Shown: in pieces, positions 9,416-18,700 of the stretch | Layout of the letters: every line of letters starts with the position of its first letter | How positions within the stretch are numbered: position 1 is the first letter of the stretch | Assembly (NCBI GenBank): GCA_944322755.1 | Contig: CALUPY010000024.1 | Coordinates: 1-39,071 of the forward strand | Direction of reading: 5' to 3' | DNA length: 39,071 bases | From: Candidatus Gastranaerophilales bacterium | GTDB taxonomy: Bacteria; Cyanobacteriota; Vampirovibrionia; Gastranaerophilales; Gastranaerophilaceae | Made by a program: the position numbers and the translations under genes | The notes under the pieces: model-generated | The model's database searches: none | Told to the model about the DNA's origin: nothing | The model's input: only the letters and a program-made list of their open reading frames with translations

Positions 9416-9920
9416 ACTTGTTTCAATCGGGAAAATTTTGAATTTTCACGGAATCAAAGGCGAAATAAAAATGGGCTATACTGCCGGAAATGAGTCTTTG
9501 ATAAAAAATTTGAAAAGGGTTTTTGTATTTGTTAACAGCCAAAAAAAAACATACAATATTGAGTCAGTCCGATTCCATAAAAATTTTGCAATAGTCAAAT
9601 TTTCCGGGATAAATTCTATAAATGAAGTTATGGAAATCAAAGGAGCTCTTGTTCATCTTGAAGAGACTGATGTTAAATCTGGACTTGAAGAAAATGAATT
9701 TTTGATTAAAGATCTTATCGGACTGATTGTCAAGGATACAGAAGGCAATAATATAGGCATTGTGAACGATGTTGGCGAAAACCGCGCATCCAGTCTTCTT
9801 TCCGTGAAAAAGCCCGATGGTCAAACGTTTCTTGTCCCGTTTGTCAAAGAGCTTGTACCCGGGGTCGATTTGGACAAAGGCATTGTTATTGTTAATATGA
9901 TAGACGGACTGGACGGCTGA
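9405..9920 (+). CDS. rimM: 16S rRNA processing protein RimM
   Basis: 171 aa. It is a 30S assembly factor that binds ribosomal protein S19 and helps mature the 16S 3' domain. Visible marks are the N-terminal VSIGKILNFHGIKGEIKM, the mid-protein EEFLIKDLIGL-type segment and the PRC-barrel end LLSVKKPDGQTFLVPFVKEL. The start at 9405 is chosen because homology begins there. An in-frame upstream ATG (9318) would only read the Lys-rich tail of the previous gene in another frame. The start overlaps the previous stop, giving coupling. trmD follows after 2 bases. Confidence 0.93.
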   Translation: MNNKLVSIGKILNFHGIKGEIKMGYTAGNESLIKNLKRVFVFVNSQKKTYNIESVRFHKNFAIVKFSGINSINEVMEIKGALVHLEETDVKSGLEENEFLIKDLIGLIVKDTEGNNIGIVNDVGENRASSLLSVKKPDGQTFLVPFVKELVPGVDLDKGIVIVNMIDGLDG

Positions 9921-9922
9921 TT

Positions 9923-10666
9923 ATGAGATTCGATGTATTGACTTTGTTTCCGGAAATGATTCAACAGGCATGCTCGCACAGCATGATAGCAAGAGCTCTG
10001 GAAAATAATGTTATAGAAATCAATACAATAAACCCGAGAGACTACACTCTGGACAAACATAAAAAAGTTGATGATACTCCATATGGCGGCGGGGCAGGCA
10101 TGGTTCTTATGTGCCAGCCTTATTTTGACGCATACGATTCTGTAGAAAAAGATGACAACACAGAAGTCATACTTCTATCCCCGCAGGGAGAAACTTTTTC
10201 CCAGAATATGGCGGCTGAACTGGCCCGAAAAGAACATATCATACTCTTATGCGGTCATTACGAAGGATTTGACGAGCGGATAAAAGAGTACACAAAGGCA
10301 CGTGAAGTCTCAATCGGTGATTTTGTGCTGACAGGCGGCGAACTTCCGGCACTGTGCTTGATAGACTCAATATCCAGAAATATTGAAGGCTTTTTGGGCA
10401 AAATTGATTCTGCAAAGAAAGATTCTTTTTCTGACGGACTTCTGGAACATCCGCAGTACACAAAACCGCGTGAATACCGCGGCATGAAGGTGCCGGAAGT
10501 CCTTTTTTCGGGCAATCATGCTCTGATAGACGAGTGGCGGCGTAAACAGCAATTTTTAATCACCCAAAAAAAACGTCCGGATTTGATTGCAAAATTCAAA
10601 AAAAACTGCGATAATAATAGAGATTTAAAACTTTTGAATGAGGTTTTATTTTCAAAAACAAAATAA
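9923..10666 (+). CDS. trmD: tRNA (guanine-N1)-methyltransferase TrmD
   Basis: 247 aa, normal length. It methylates G37 of tRNAs reading codons that start with C, using S-adenosylmethionine through a trefoil knot. Signatures: RFDVLTLFPEM at the start, DDTPYGGGAGMVL, LLCGHYEGFDERI, the knot segment IGDFVLTGGELPAL, HPQYTKPREYRGMKVPEVL and the C-terminal tRNA-binding helices. The pair rimM-trmD is conserved, but neither rpsP/KH-protein upstream nor rplS downstream is present here. Confidence 0.97.
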   Translation: MRFDVLTLFPEMIQQACSHSMIARALENNVIEINTINPRDYTLDKHKKVDDTPYGGGAGMVLMCQPYFDAYDSVEKDDNTEVILLSPQGETFSQNMAAELARKEHIILLCGHYEGFDERIKEYTKAREVSIGDFVLTGGELPALCLIDSISRNIEGFLGKIDSAKKDSFSDGLLEHPQYTKPREYRGMKVPEVLFSGNHALIDEWRRKQQFLITQKKRPDLIAKFKKNCDNNRDLKLLNEVLFSKTK

Positions 10667-10705
10667 AATTGGATAGTGAGATAGATATAGTAAGGTCAGT
10701 AATAA

Positions 10706-11590
10706 ATGGAATTAAACAAAGAACAAATTACAAAATTATTGGATTTAGCGGAACTGGAACTGGATAGAACTAAAATCACCAGTGAAGATATTAATAAAGC
10801 TCTAATCGCAATCGAAAGAAAGCTAATTTCTTTTTCGCATGGAGAAGCACTTGCAGGAGCCAGCGACCTAAGTGTATTAATAGTAGATGACCTAGAGTTG
10901 TCCATATACCAGTTTAACCAGCTTTTAAAAAGAATCGGCGTAACGCCGACTGTTGCAAGAAACAAACATGAAGCATATGCAGAGCTGAAAAAGAAAAGAT
11001 TTGATTATATAGTTATTGACCTGTTTCTTCCGGATTGCGAAGACGGTTTTGCGCTTATTAACGAATGTATAAAAATGAGAGAGACAAAGGGAATTAATAA
11101 AATTATTGTAATGTCTGGTACAGACGACAGAGATTTGGTTGAGCAGTGTTACAAACTCGGTATTGATGAATTTATCCCGAAAAATGTTAACTGGCATGAC
11201 CAGATACTTAAATATATTACAAACACTCTTACTGCAAAAACTTGCACTGATTTTCTGAAATATTCAATAAATGACAATATCTGCTGTTATACACTAAACA
11301 AATTTAACTGTCAGAAGCATATTGATACAATTATGAAAGACGTGACAACGAGCCTTTATATGGGTTATATTAACATAATTTTTAATATGGAAAACATTAA
11401 AATGTTTGATGAAGAGTATACAAAGGCATTTGCGGAGCTTTTCAGAATGTGCCAGGAAAAGAAGGGTACATTCTCACTTGTAAAAATCTCGGATCCGCTG
11501 AGAAGTGCCTTGTCTGATGCATTTCTTGACACTGTGATACCTATATTTTCGAGTGTTGAGGCTGCAGTAGGCAAACTTTCTGGAAGATAA
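10706..11590 (+). CDS. Response regulator with receiver and STAS-like domains
   Basis: 294 aa. Residues about 1-48 are helical and charged. Residues 50-170 are a CheY-type receiver (VLIVDDLELS, phospho-acceptor Asp in VIDLFLPD, switch MSGTDD, Lys in EFIPKN). Residues about 185-294 resemble a STAS (anti-sigma-antagonist) domain: NIIFNMENIKMFDEEY, then FRMCQEKKGTFSLVKISDPL and a SSVEAAV end. The usual phosphorylated Ser of SpoIIAA-type STAS proteins is not obvious (FDEEY replaces DSSG). A receiver-STAS fusion would link phosphorelay input to partner switching. It follows trmD by 39 bp and may share its transcript. Confidence 0.8.
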   Translation: MELNKEQITKLLDLAELELDRTKITSEDINKALIAIERKLISFSHGEALAGASDLSVLIVDDLELSIYQFNQLLKRIGVTPTVARNKHEAYAELKKKRFDYIVIDLFLPDCEDGFALINECIKMRETKGINKIIVMSGTDDRDLVEQCYKLGIDEFIPKNVNWHDQILKYITNTLTAKTCTDFLKYSINDNICCYTLNKFNCQKHIDTIMKDVTTSLYMGYINIIFNMENIKMFDEEYTKAFAELFRMCQEKKGTFSLVKISDPLRSALSDAFLDTVIPIFSSVEAAVGKLSGR

Positions 11591-11628
11591 TTTGAAATTT
11601 ATTATATTATGTTGTTGATTTTCCGTTT

Positions 11629-11652
11629 GCCGGCGTGTTATTATACGCCGGC
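11629..11652. terminator. Hairpin between convergent genes
   Basis: GCCGGCGT (11629-11636) and ACGCCGGC (11645-11652) make an 8-bp GC-rich stem with an 8-base loop. The right arm encodes the last residues of rpiB, whose stop lies in the loop. Only short T-rich runs follow on either side, so termination efficiency is uncertain. Its position between two converging genes fits a bidirectional terminator. Confidence 0.5.
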
Positions 11653-12078
11653 TTCTATTATGTCAACACGGCGCTGGTGTCTTCCGCCTTCAAAATCAGT
11701 AGAAAGCCAGATATCAACAATATCCAGAGCGAGATATTCACCGGTTATTCTCTCACCAAGACACAAAACATTTGCATTATTGTGAGCGCGCGACATACGG
11801 GCAGAACATGTGTCAGTACAGGTCACGGCACGCACACCTTTAACTTTATTTGCGGCAATACTCATCCCGAGACCTGTGCCACATACAAGAATTCCTTTTT
11901 CATATGTATTATCAGAAATTTTGCTTGCCAGTTTATGAGCGATAACTGGATAGTCGCAAGACTCTTTTGTATAAGTTCCGCAGTCTTCGATTTCAAAACC
12001 TTTTTCTTTCAAATGTTCGATAATCCTATTTTTCAGTGTAAGGCCTCCGTGGTCACAACCAATAATTAATTTTTTCAA
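11641..12078 (-). CDS. rpiB: Ribose-5-phosphate isomerase B
   Basis: 145 aa. It interconverts ribose-5-phosphate and ribulose-5-phosphate. Family marks: GCDHGGLTLK with the Asp-His pair, the anion-hole loop CGTGLGMSIAANKVKGVRA with the catalytic Cys, SRAHNNANVL and the terminal GGRHQRRV. The start codon is TTG, supported by AAGGGG seven bases upstream. It is a stand-alone gene between a convergent regulator and a divergent sigma-28-type gene. Confidence 0.95.
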   Translation of the reverse strand: MKKLIIGCDHGGLTLKNRIIEHLKEKGFEIEDCGTYTKESCDYPVIAHKLASKISDNTYEKGILVCGTGLGMSIAANKVKGVRAVTCTDTCSARMSRAHNNANVLCLGERITGEYLALDIVDIWLSTDFEGGRHQRRVDIIEAGV

Positions 12079-12171
12079 ATGATTTCCCCTTATTTATTCT
12101 GCTTTTTTATCATTCTAACATTCAAAACATACTTGAATATGTAAAAATATGTAAAAATCTTTTAAAAATAC

Positions 12172-12198
12172 TAAAGTTAAAAAAAATAATGCCGACAA
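12172..12198 (+). promoter_or_regulatory. Sigma-28 (FliA)-type promoter
   Basis: TAAAGTTA (12172-12179), exactly 11 bp, then GCCGACAA (12191-12198). Against the FliA consensus TAAAGTTT-N11-GCCGATAA this is 14 of 16 matches with the canonical spacer. The start of the 68-aa gene is 33 bp downstream. Two further matches with the same geometry occur in the window. Confidence 0.75.
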
Positions 12199-12231
12199 TA
12201 TATCTGTCAGTTAGAAAACAGGGATAAAAAA

Positions 12232-12438
12232 ATGTTCAAAGAAATTATGCAAAAAGTAGATGAACTGGAAGAAAGAATGGTAGATTATGCTGAAGCAAAT
12301 TCATATCTGTTCAGCCATAACAGAATATATATGATTTCGACCAGTAAAGAGTATGAAACACCGGAATATAATTTTCAGCCGTATACATTTAAATACGGTG
12401 ATTACAGTATTTCAGATTATATAAAGCAATACACGTAG
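12232..12438 (+). CDS. Small hypothetical protein behind a sigma-28-type promoter, 68 aa
   Basis: Not recognised. The first half (FKEIMQKVDELEERMVDYAE) is an amphipathic helix. The second half is rich in Tyr and polar residues (FQPYTFKYGDYSISDYIKQY). There is no signal peptide and no membrane segment. AGGGAT precedes the ATG by about 7 bases. The sigma-28-type promoter 33 bp upstream suggests expression with late flagellar or chemotaxis genes. That link is inferred from the promoter only. Confidence 0.65.
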   Translation: MFKEIMQKVDELEERMVDYAEANSYLFSHNRIYMISTSKEYETPEYNFQPYTFKYGDYSISDYIKQYT

Positions 12439-12463
12439 ACACAAAACGTCTGTTGTTTTAAAG

Positions 12464-12904
12464 CTATTTGTTTTGGTTCATACGCGTAAATACTTCATCA
12501 AAGGTTTCAATGGGAGTAAACTTATATCCGCAATTTTCCGCAAGCTCTCCGCCCATCATAAAAATGGCTTCCTGGGGATATCTGCGGCAAATCCCCGGGC
12601 GTTTTTTGTGGATTTTGCATTTGTGGGTTTCTTCATCAAGATTTGTGCACTCAAAAATCAGCCCGATTTCATCTTTTCCGGTAACTTTTAGGTAAGTATA
12701 AAACGGATGCAGCAGTCTTAATTTATTGAACTCTTCTTCAGTCTGCACAACATTTTTTGCATGCCGGACGTAAATCTGCTTGCAGCATCTGCCGCAGCCG
12801 AGGCAATGTCCTGAACGGTAGTAGGTTCGTCTTAAAATATTCTTATAAATAAATTTTTTTATTTTTTTTGAAATTTCCAACAGCTTTGAATAGAACCCTT
12901 GCAC
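12464..12904 (-). CDS. YkgJ-family cysteine-cluster protein
   Basis: 146 aa. The Cys pattern of the YkgJ/UPF0153 family is present: CLGCGRCCKQI near residue 35, then C-x8-CKIHKKRPGICRRYP and a final Cys, presumed to bind zinc or an iron-sulfur cluster. The biochemical role is not established. The start is GTG, with AAAGGA eight bases upstream. A short basic, aromatic N-terminus (FIYKNILRRTYYRS) precedes the cluster. It stands alone between convergent and same-strand neighbours. Confidence 0.85.
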   Translation of the reverse strand: MQGFYSKLLEISKKIKKFIYKNILRRTYYRSGHCLGCGRCCKQIYVRHAKNVVQTEEEFNKLRLLHPFYTYLKVTGKDEIGLIFECTNLDEETHKCKIHKKRPGICRRYPQEAIFMMGGELAENCGYKFTPIETFDEVFTRMNQNK

Positions 12905-12982
12905 GAATTAATTCCTTTCATTACCGGCAAGTTAGCAATTATTATGAATTTTAGTGCTGGGGTTCAGACAAGCTTAAACAAG

Positions 12983-14230
12983 TCATGCGCCGAATTGCTC
13001 TCTTGCGATGATAACTTTTTTGCACTCAACTTTACACTTCATGGCATACACCATTTCTTTTGTGTGAGGTTCAGCCATTGTCATTATTCTATCACAAACT
13101 TCTACTGCTGCATGCAGCTTCTTTGACTGCATGAGTTCGGGAATCTGATTGTAAAGCATTTTAACAACAAAAGGCTCGGGATTCAGAAAAATCTTGTATT
13201 TATCAATAAGCTGCTGTATTTCGTCCGAATGAGAGTCCGTTAATATAAGATAGTTCTCATATTCATCGATAGCCACTTCATAGTGGCATGTGTCTTCTGC
13301 TTCTTTAGCTTTCTGAAGATGGGTCTCTATAATCTCGCTGTCTCTTGTCACTGCAGAGAGTTCAGCAAGCTTCATTTTTACCTGCAGCCAGTGCGAAGTA
13401 GATTCGGTAAGATATTTAAAAGCGCGTTTGTAATAACAGTATGCATAGGATTTGTTTCCCAAAAGATATTCCATGTTAGCAAGATTTAGCAAAAGAGAAG
13501 GAGTAGACGGAAAATTAAGATATGCAATTTTGTAAAACTCCTGTGCTTTTTCATAATTTTTGTCAAAAACAAAAATGCTGGCAAGGTTTATATATATACT
13601 GGGCAGATTCGCATACGTGGAAATAAGCATGAGATAGGCAGCTGCAACTTTTTTTAAATCTTTTTGTGCCCTGTATTCTTCTGATTTTTTCAGATAGAAA
13701 TCCGTCTTTGCTGTTAAATTAGCAATAGTATGCTTTATTTTTTGATATTCGGCCGAGTCTTTGTTTTTGCTGTATTTTAAATATTTTTCAAAATATCTTG
13801 TAGCCTGAACTCTGTATCCAAGTTTGTCATACGCAACGGCCAGATTTAGATTTACGACAGGATTTTCCGGACATGCAGAACCGGCACAATGCCAGTTAAA
13901 AATTGCTTGAAATATTCTGTTCGATAAATAATATTCATTACCAATATTTAAATATGCAGCATATTCAAGTGGAGAAAGATCAGTTGCGCGCTGCCAGAAA
14001 GACATTGCTTTGTCTTTTTGTCCGAGTTTCTGGTAGCAGTTTCCAAGAAGAATTTGCGCATAAGCTGTATTAGAAGCCTGTGAATCTGTTTCCAGAAAGT
14101 TAACAGCCTCCTGTATCTGTCCTGACGCATAAAGCTCATATGCCTTTGTCAATTTTGAGGCAGCAGCTTTTTCGCCTGAAAAATCAATATCAGACAAATT
14201 GGTATTATTATCTAAATTAATACCGTCCAT
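12983..14230 (-). CDS. Tetratricopeptide-repeat protein
   Basis: 415 aa with no signal peptide. From about residue 20 to 340 it is built of TPR helix pairs, for example AQILLGNCYQKLGQKDKAMS, LNLAVAYDKLGYRVQATRYF and LLLNLANMEYLLGNKSYAY. Such proteins are protein-binding scaffolds. The partner is unknown. GGGG lies about eight bases before the ATG. It follows the 112-aa gene by 24 bp on the same strand and is probably co-transcribed with it. Confidence 0.85.
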   Translation of the reverse strand: MDGINLDNNTNLSDIDFSGEKAAASKLTKAYELYASGQIQEAVNFLETDSQASNTAYAQILLGNCYQKLGQKDKAMSFWQRATDLSPLEYAAYLNIGNEYYLSNRIFQAIFNWHCAGSACPENPVVNLNLAVAYDKLGYRVQATRYFEKYLKYSKNKDSAEYQKIKHTIANLTAKTDFYLKKSEEYRAQKDLKKVAAAYLMLISTYANLPSIYINLASIFVFDKNYEKAQEFYKIAYLNFPSTPSLLLNLANMEYLLGNKSYAYCYYKRAFKYLTESTSHWLQVKMKLAELSAVTRDSEIIETHLQKAKEAEDTCHYEVAIDEYENYLILTDSHSDEIQQLIDKYKIFLNPEPFVVKMLYNQIPELMQSKKLHAAVEVCDRIMTMAEPHTKEMVYAMKCKVECKKVIIAREQFGA

Positions 14231-14254
14231 AGAAAACCCCGTTTTTTAAAGCCT

Positions 14255-14593
14255 TTAGCCGAACAAATCTTTTAGAAAGACTTTGTTGTTAAAGATACCT
14301 TCAAAAACTTTACTGTCAAACTCTGTATCCTCTGCACCGAAAACATTCTGTGCAACAAGGATATTGTGACTCAAATCTTCCGGATCAGACATCGCAAGCG
14401 CAGAAAAACGCTTTATGTCCAAATCTCTCTGATATTTGTCCAGAGCTTCAGTTGAAATACTGGACTCATCAATCAGAAGATTTTTATCAACATTTGCGTA
14501 AGGATTTTTTTTATTTAAACCAGTCTTTTCAATTTCATTCTGTTGAATCAGATTCTGGCTGTTAACATCATGATTTGAAACACCTTTTAACAT
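14255..14593 (-). CDS. Hypothetical protein, 112 aa
   Basis: Not recognised. The ATG at 14593 is preferred because GAGGG is positioned six bases upstream; a longer GTG-initiated frame would translate that SD itself. The N-terminal 45 residues look disordered (Asn/Gln-rich). The rest is helical, with DESSISTEALDKYQRDLDIK and a conserved-looking end FEGIFNNKVFLKDLFG. The D-x-S-x-I-S-x-E-A segment faintly recalls FlgM-type anti-sigma factors, but the C-terminal sigma-binding helices are not evident, so I do not call it that. Confidence 0.7.
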   Translation of the reverse strand: MLKGVSNHDVNSQNLIQQNEIEKTGLNKKNPYANVDKNLLIDESSISTEALDKYQRDLDIKRFSALAMSDPEDLSHNILVAQNVFGAEDTEFDSKVFEGIFNNKVFLKDLFG

Positions 14594-14723
14594 AATCCCT
14601 CTTCTCCTCACTATCTATTATGAATGTATTAAAAAATTTTTCCATAAACCATTAGATCAGTGTTTATTAACCACATGGTCTATTTTTTTGTATATACCGA
14701 AAAAAATCAAACATATATAGTAG

Positions 14724-14752
14724 TTGTTTATTAAATAAATAGATATTATAAT
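14724..14752 (+). promoter_or_regulatory. Sigma-70-type promoter
   Basis: TTGTTT (14724-14729), a 17-bp spacer and TATAAT (14747-14752), 23 bp before the ATG of the membrane protein at 14775. The very AT-rich intergenic region 14612-14774 holds nothing else I can support. Confidence 0.65.
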
Positions 14753-14774
14753 ATAAGTATGAAGGGAAAAATCA

Positions 14775-15506
14775 ATGGCATCAGTAACAGATTCAATTAG
14801 AGCAGTAAATTCAGATAACTACGCATTGCTAAAGCTTGCAGCATTTGCGTATGTGTTTTTCTTTTTATTCGAATTAACGACGACATCCGGCACTCAAACC
14901 GCCTCTGGCGCAGCAAATACGGCACAGAGTCCGTTTCACATAAACCTCGTGCAGATAGCTGTCCTGTCGTTTTTATACTCAGGGTTCTGTTCAATTATTA
15001 TGAACAACAGAATTTCGCAGTCAGTTGTTACCCTGCCGCCGTTTGACCCGTTGAAAATTCTTTCTGTGTGTGCAAAATGTACTGTCGTTGCACTTCCGTA
15101 TCTGGCTATCGGTATACCTATAGTTATTTACGCACAAAGCTTTTTCCATTTTGAAGGAGTGGTACAGCTTATTGCAATATCTATTATAGAGTTGATACTT
15201 GTAGCCATTGTAATTACGGCTATTATTTGTTTTTCACGTGAATTTAAGATAAAAGACAGTTATAATTTTAAACGTCTTATGTCTGGTTTTCCTGACGTAC
15301 TTGTGTATACGTTCGTTGCAATTGTGCTTTTGTCTCTGTTCAATGCATTTGTCGGCGTTCCGATTTTATGGCTTGCATACTCATTTTTTGATGTCGGGCC
15401 AGTGTTTAGATATGCTTCATTCTTTCTTATTACAATGAACCTTGCATATCTTGCTGACTACTGTGGACAGTTGAGCTTTGATATAGAAGATAGAGAAGAA
15501 ATGTAG
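14775..15506 (+). CDS. Polytopic membrane protein of unknown function
   Basis: 243 aa. About five hydrophobic segments: LAAFAYVFFFLFEL, LVQIAVLSFLYSGF, VVALPYLAIGIPIVIYA, LIAISIIELILVAIVITAII, then a pair near 180-225 (VLVYTFVAIVLLSLF, VPILWLAYSFF). The C-terminus is acidic (DIEDREEM). I recognise no family. AAGGGA precedes the start. It is monocistronic as far as can be seen; 205 bp separate it from the next gene, which has its own promoter. Confidence 0.75.
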   Translation: MASVTDSIRAVNSDNYALLKLAAFAYVFFFLFELTTTSGTQTASGAANTAQSPFHINLVQIAVLSFLYSGFCSIIMNNRISQSVVTLPPFDPLKILSVCAKCTVVALPYLAIGIPIVIYAQSFFHFEGVVQLIAISIIELILVAIVITAIICFSREFKIKDSYNFKRLMSGFPDVLVYTFVAIVLLSLFNAFVGVPILWLAYSFFDVGPVFRYASFFLITMNLAYLADYCGQLSFDIEDREEM

Positions 15507-15650
15507 ATTATCATAGCGCTGTAGGCTGATTTTCTGCTAGTATTCCTATTTGTGATTGCTTTATTATTGTTTGTAAAGAAATGTGTCAGTAAAAACAGAT
15601 GTATTATGACATTTTTTTGTGAACTTTTGTAAATATTTCAGTATAAATTC

Positions 15651-15677
15651 TAAAGATTGTGTGAAAAATGCCGATTA
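15651..15677 (+). promoter_or_regulatory. Sigma-28 (FliA)-type promoter of the large metallopeptidase gene
   Basis: TAAAGATT (15651-15658), exactly 11 bp, GCCGATTA (15670-15677). This gives 14 of 16 matches to TAAAGTTT-N11-GCCGATAA. Transcription would begin near 15684, leaving a leader of about 28 nt that contains AAGGAG before the ATG at 15712. Confidence 0.8.
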
Positions 15678-15698
15678 CATTTATATATTACACAATCT
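15654..15698. promoter_or_regulatory. 9-bp inverted repeat overlapping the sigma-28-type promoter
   Basis: AGATTGTGT (15654-15662) and ACACAATCT (15690-15698) are perfect complements 27 bp apart. The left arm overlaps the -35 box and the right arm ends at the SD (15699-15704). Because the left arm lies upstream of the predicted transcription start, an RNA hairpin is unlikely. A DNA-binding site spanning the promoter is possible, as is chance. Confidence 0.35.
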
Positions 15699-15711
15699 AA
15701 GGAGTTTTTAA

Positions 15712-18700
15712 ATGAGCAATGGCATTAACGGTTTGAACTACACACAGTCACTATGGTGGGTATCAAAGAAGAATTCGGAACAAAATAACGCACAGGAAGA
15801 GCAGCCTGCTGCAGAAGTCCAGAGTGACTCAGAGATTCAACAGAGTCTGATTGCACCGGAGAGAGTGCTCGATATACTTACAGATATGTTCAAATTCAAC
15901 TCATCTGATGTAAATATAGAAAAGAATAAACCTGTAACAAACAATGGCAACCTCCAAAATGTTTCTACTTATGAAAGAGACGGATATAAAATCACATTGA
16001 CAGATGAACTGCCCCGTTCAGGTGAGGTATCTGGCTTTTTTGATCAGGTAAACGGACAGTTTGTCACTGATTTACCGGAAGATGAATTTGACCCTAAAGC
16101 AACATTGACCATAAAAACCCCTGACGGTGATATCCATGAAATAGATATTTTGTGCGATGCTACTACTCGTTCATTCTATGCACAATGTATGAAGACTTTA
16201 TTTAATAATGTTACATATCTGCCTGATAATGTATTGGATATCATGAGTGATGAACTCGATTTCATAAATATCACATCAAATGCTTTTGAGGGTGGATCAA
16301 CACTTGCATATGTTAATATTGGCTTAAACGGTATTTTTATTCCTACTAATAGTTCATCAAATTTTTCACAAAAAACTTTAGTTCATGAACTGGGACATGC
16401 TCTGGATAATAATGGAACGACTTTGAAAGAAACATACTCAATGAATTATGAGGATTTTTATTCTTTTAAACAGGAACTAATAGATTTATGTCCGGAATTG
16501 AAAAACAACTACGCATTAAGCAATGTCCAAGAATTTTGGGCAGAATATTTTTGCCAAAAAAATCTGGGTTCATCCATGTATTTTTCAAAAATTTATGACG
16601 CTGTGGAAAATGCAAGAGACAAAGAAGGCTATGATTCAGTAAAAAGCATGCTAAATGAATTTACCACTGAAATGGATGAAAAGATGGATAATGTTCTTTC
16701 CTATGACAAAGATGCAAGAAAAGACTCATCTACAATGCGAGAATTTTTTAAAGAAATAACATCAAATAAAAGACATAATTATGAAAATGAAGAAGAATAT
16801 TTTATTCCAATCTCTGAAGACAATATACAGGCAATTGCCGACAAACTGACAGACAGAAGTATTATAGATGATTTTAACGCCATAGTTAATGATGGCTTTA
16901 TTGATTCTATGCAAACAATCAATAAGTTTCTTGCCGAATATCAAAAAGATCCGGCTTTCTGTAAAGACATGGCATATCAAAAATTTCATGATTATCAAAA
17001 AGCTGTTTATAACATAGAAGAGAGTGTCAGAAAAATGAATGAACATCCTGACAAGTTCGATCCGGCAGAATTAAAAGCCTGGAATGATAAGGCACAATCT
17101 CATCTGAAAGCTCTTGAAGAAACAGAAAAAATGCTCGACAGCTTTTTTGAAAAATGTGACAAGGTAATAGATTCACTGCATGATGACTACTTCCTTGCGC
17201 AAAATGATACAAAACCTGTTAATAATTCAGAAGAAACAAAAAAACCTAATTCATCTCAGTCAATTGACAAATCAGAAACAACAAGCCAAACAGAAGCACT
17301 GCAAAAACCAGTAGAAAACCAGCAGCAAACTCCATCAAAACCAGTACAAGAAATACAGCAGCAAGTTTCTAATAAACAAGAAGCACAAAAACCCCAGAAT
17401 CAGCCTGTACCGGAGTCTCCAAAAGAAGAAGAAACAGTACAGGAAAGACCAAAACCCGCAGACCCTGTTCAGCCTGATATTCAGAAACCTCAGGAAGCGC
17501 CAGCAGATACGGTTGAGCCTGATGTAACAGATACACCTGAAACTACAACACCTGCTGCACCTTCACAGCCTGAAAAGCAGCCTGATGTAACTGATTCAAA
17601 AGAACCGGAAAAAGCAGAAGAACTGGAACAACCGGTCGAGTCAAAACCTCTTAACCCGCAAACAAATCCGGACAGAACACCGCTGCCTGAAAATAATACT
17701 AATCCGCCTGTCTCTAATCCACAGCCGACAGTTCCGGAAAACAGACCGTTTGTTCCGAATCCGGTTACACCGTCAAATAACGACATAAACGATATTCCTG
17801 ACACTCAGCCGGAAACTCCGGATGTAACTCCTGATAAAACACCAGATGTGACTCCTGATTTTCCGACATCAGAACTTCCAGAGCTGCCCGACACTCCGGA
17901 TATCACAGATGGTGAACTTGCAGCTATGCCGGATGTGACAGTTGATTCAGGACATATCGCACCCGAATTTGAAATAGAAACGAATCGCGGCCCCAATGAA
18001 GAAATTACTCTTGAAACAAAGCCCAAAGAAATGACTGATGAAGAAAAAGCAGCTTTTGAACAGGCCTTGAAAGACAAATACGGTGAAGACAAAAATTATG
18101 ACATTTCATACAACGCTGACGGTTCTGTAGACTGGAAAGTTTCAGACAGCGGCTCCTCAATAACAGGAGAAAATCAGTCGTCTAACCAGACACCAGCCGA
18201 ACCCGCAGAACCTCAGACTCCTGCACCGGAGTCATCTAAACCAGGTACTGAACCATTGCCGGAACCATCAATTGCGCCTGAAATTCCGGATATATCTGAC
18301 GATCTCCCCGCTCCAGGAAATACTGACAGTAAGGACAACAACGCTCAAGACAATAATATCCCTGGCTCACAGGAGATAGAAGCTCCACCGATTGCACCGG
18401 AAACTCCAAATATCGCTGACGACCTTCCTGCACCTGCACCGGCAGATACAACAACACCCGGAAATACAACGACTTCTGACAGTGACAATGCAGATAAAGA
18501 TACAGCAGAAGATGCTGCACCCGGCTCACAGGAAATAGAAGCACCGTCTCTTGCACAGGAACCGTCAAAACCCTCAGGATTTACACCAATTACTGTTGAT
18601 GAGTCAAGAAAACCTCAGAACCAAACACCAACATATGCCGGAGTAGGTATTAATGTCGGCGATTATACAAATTCAAACGGCACAATTGATACAGACAGGC

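Noticed and set aside
14255-14593. FlgM-type anti-sigma-28 factor
   Set aside because: Only a short I-S-x-E-A resemblance; the sigma-binding C-terminal helices are not recognisable.
17490-18568. Ser/Gly-rich open frames opposite the metallopeptidase stalk
   Set aside because: They are antisense shadows of the Pro/Thr/Glu repeats, without SD or start context.
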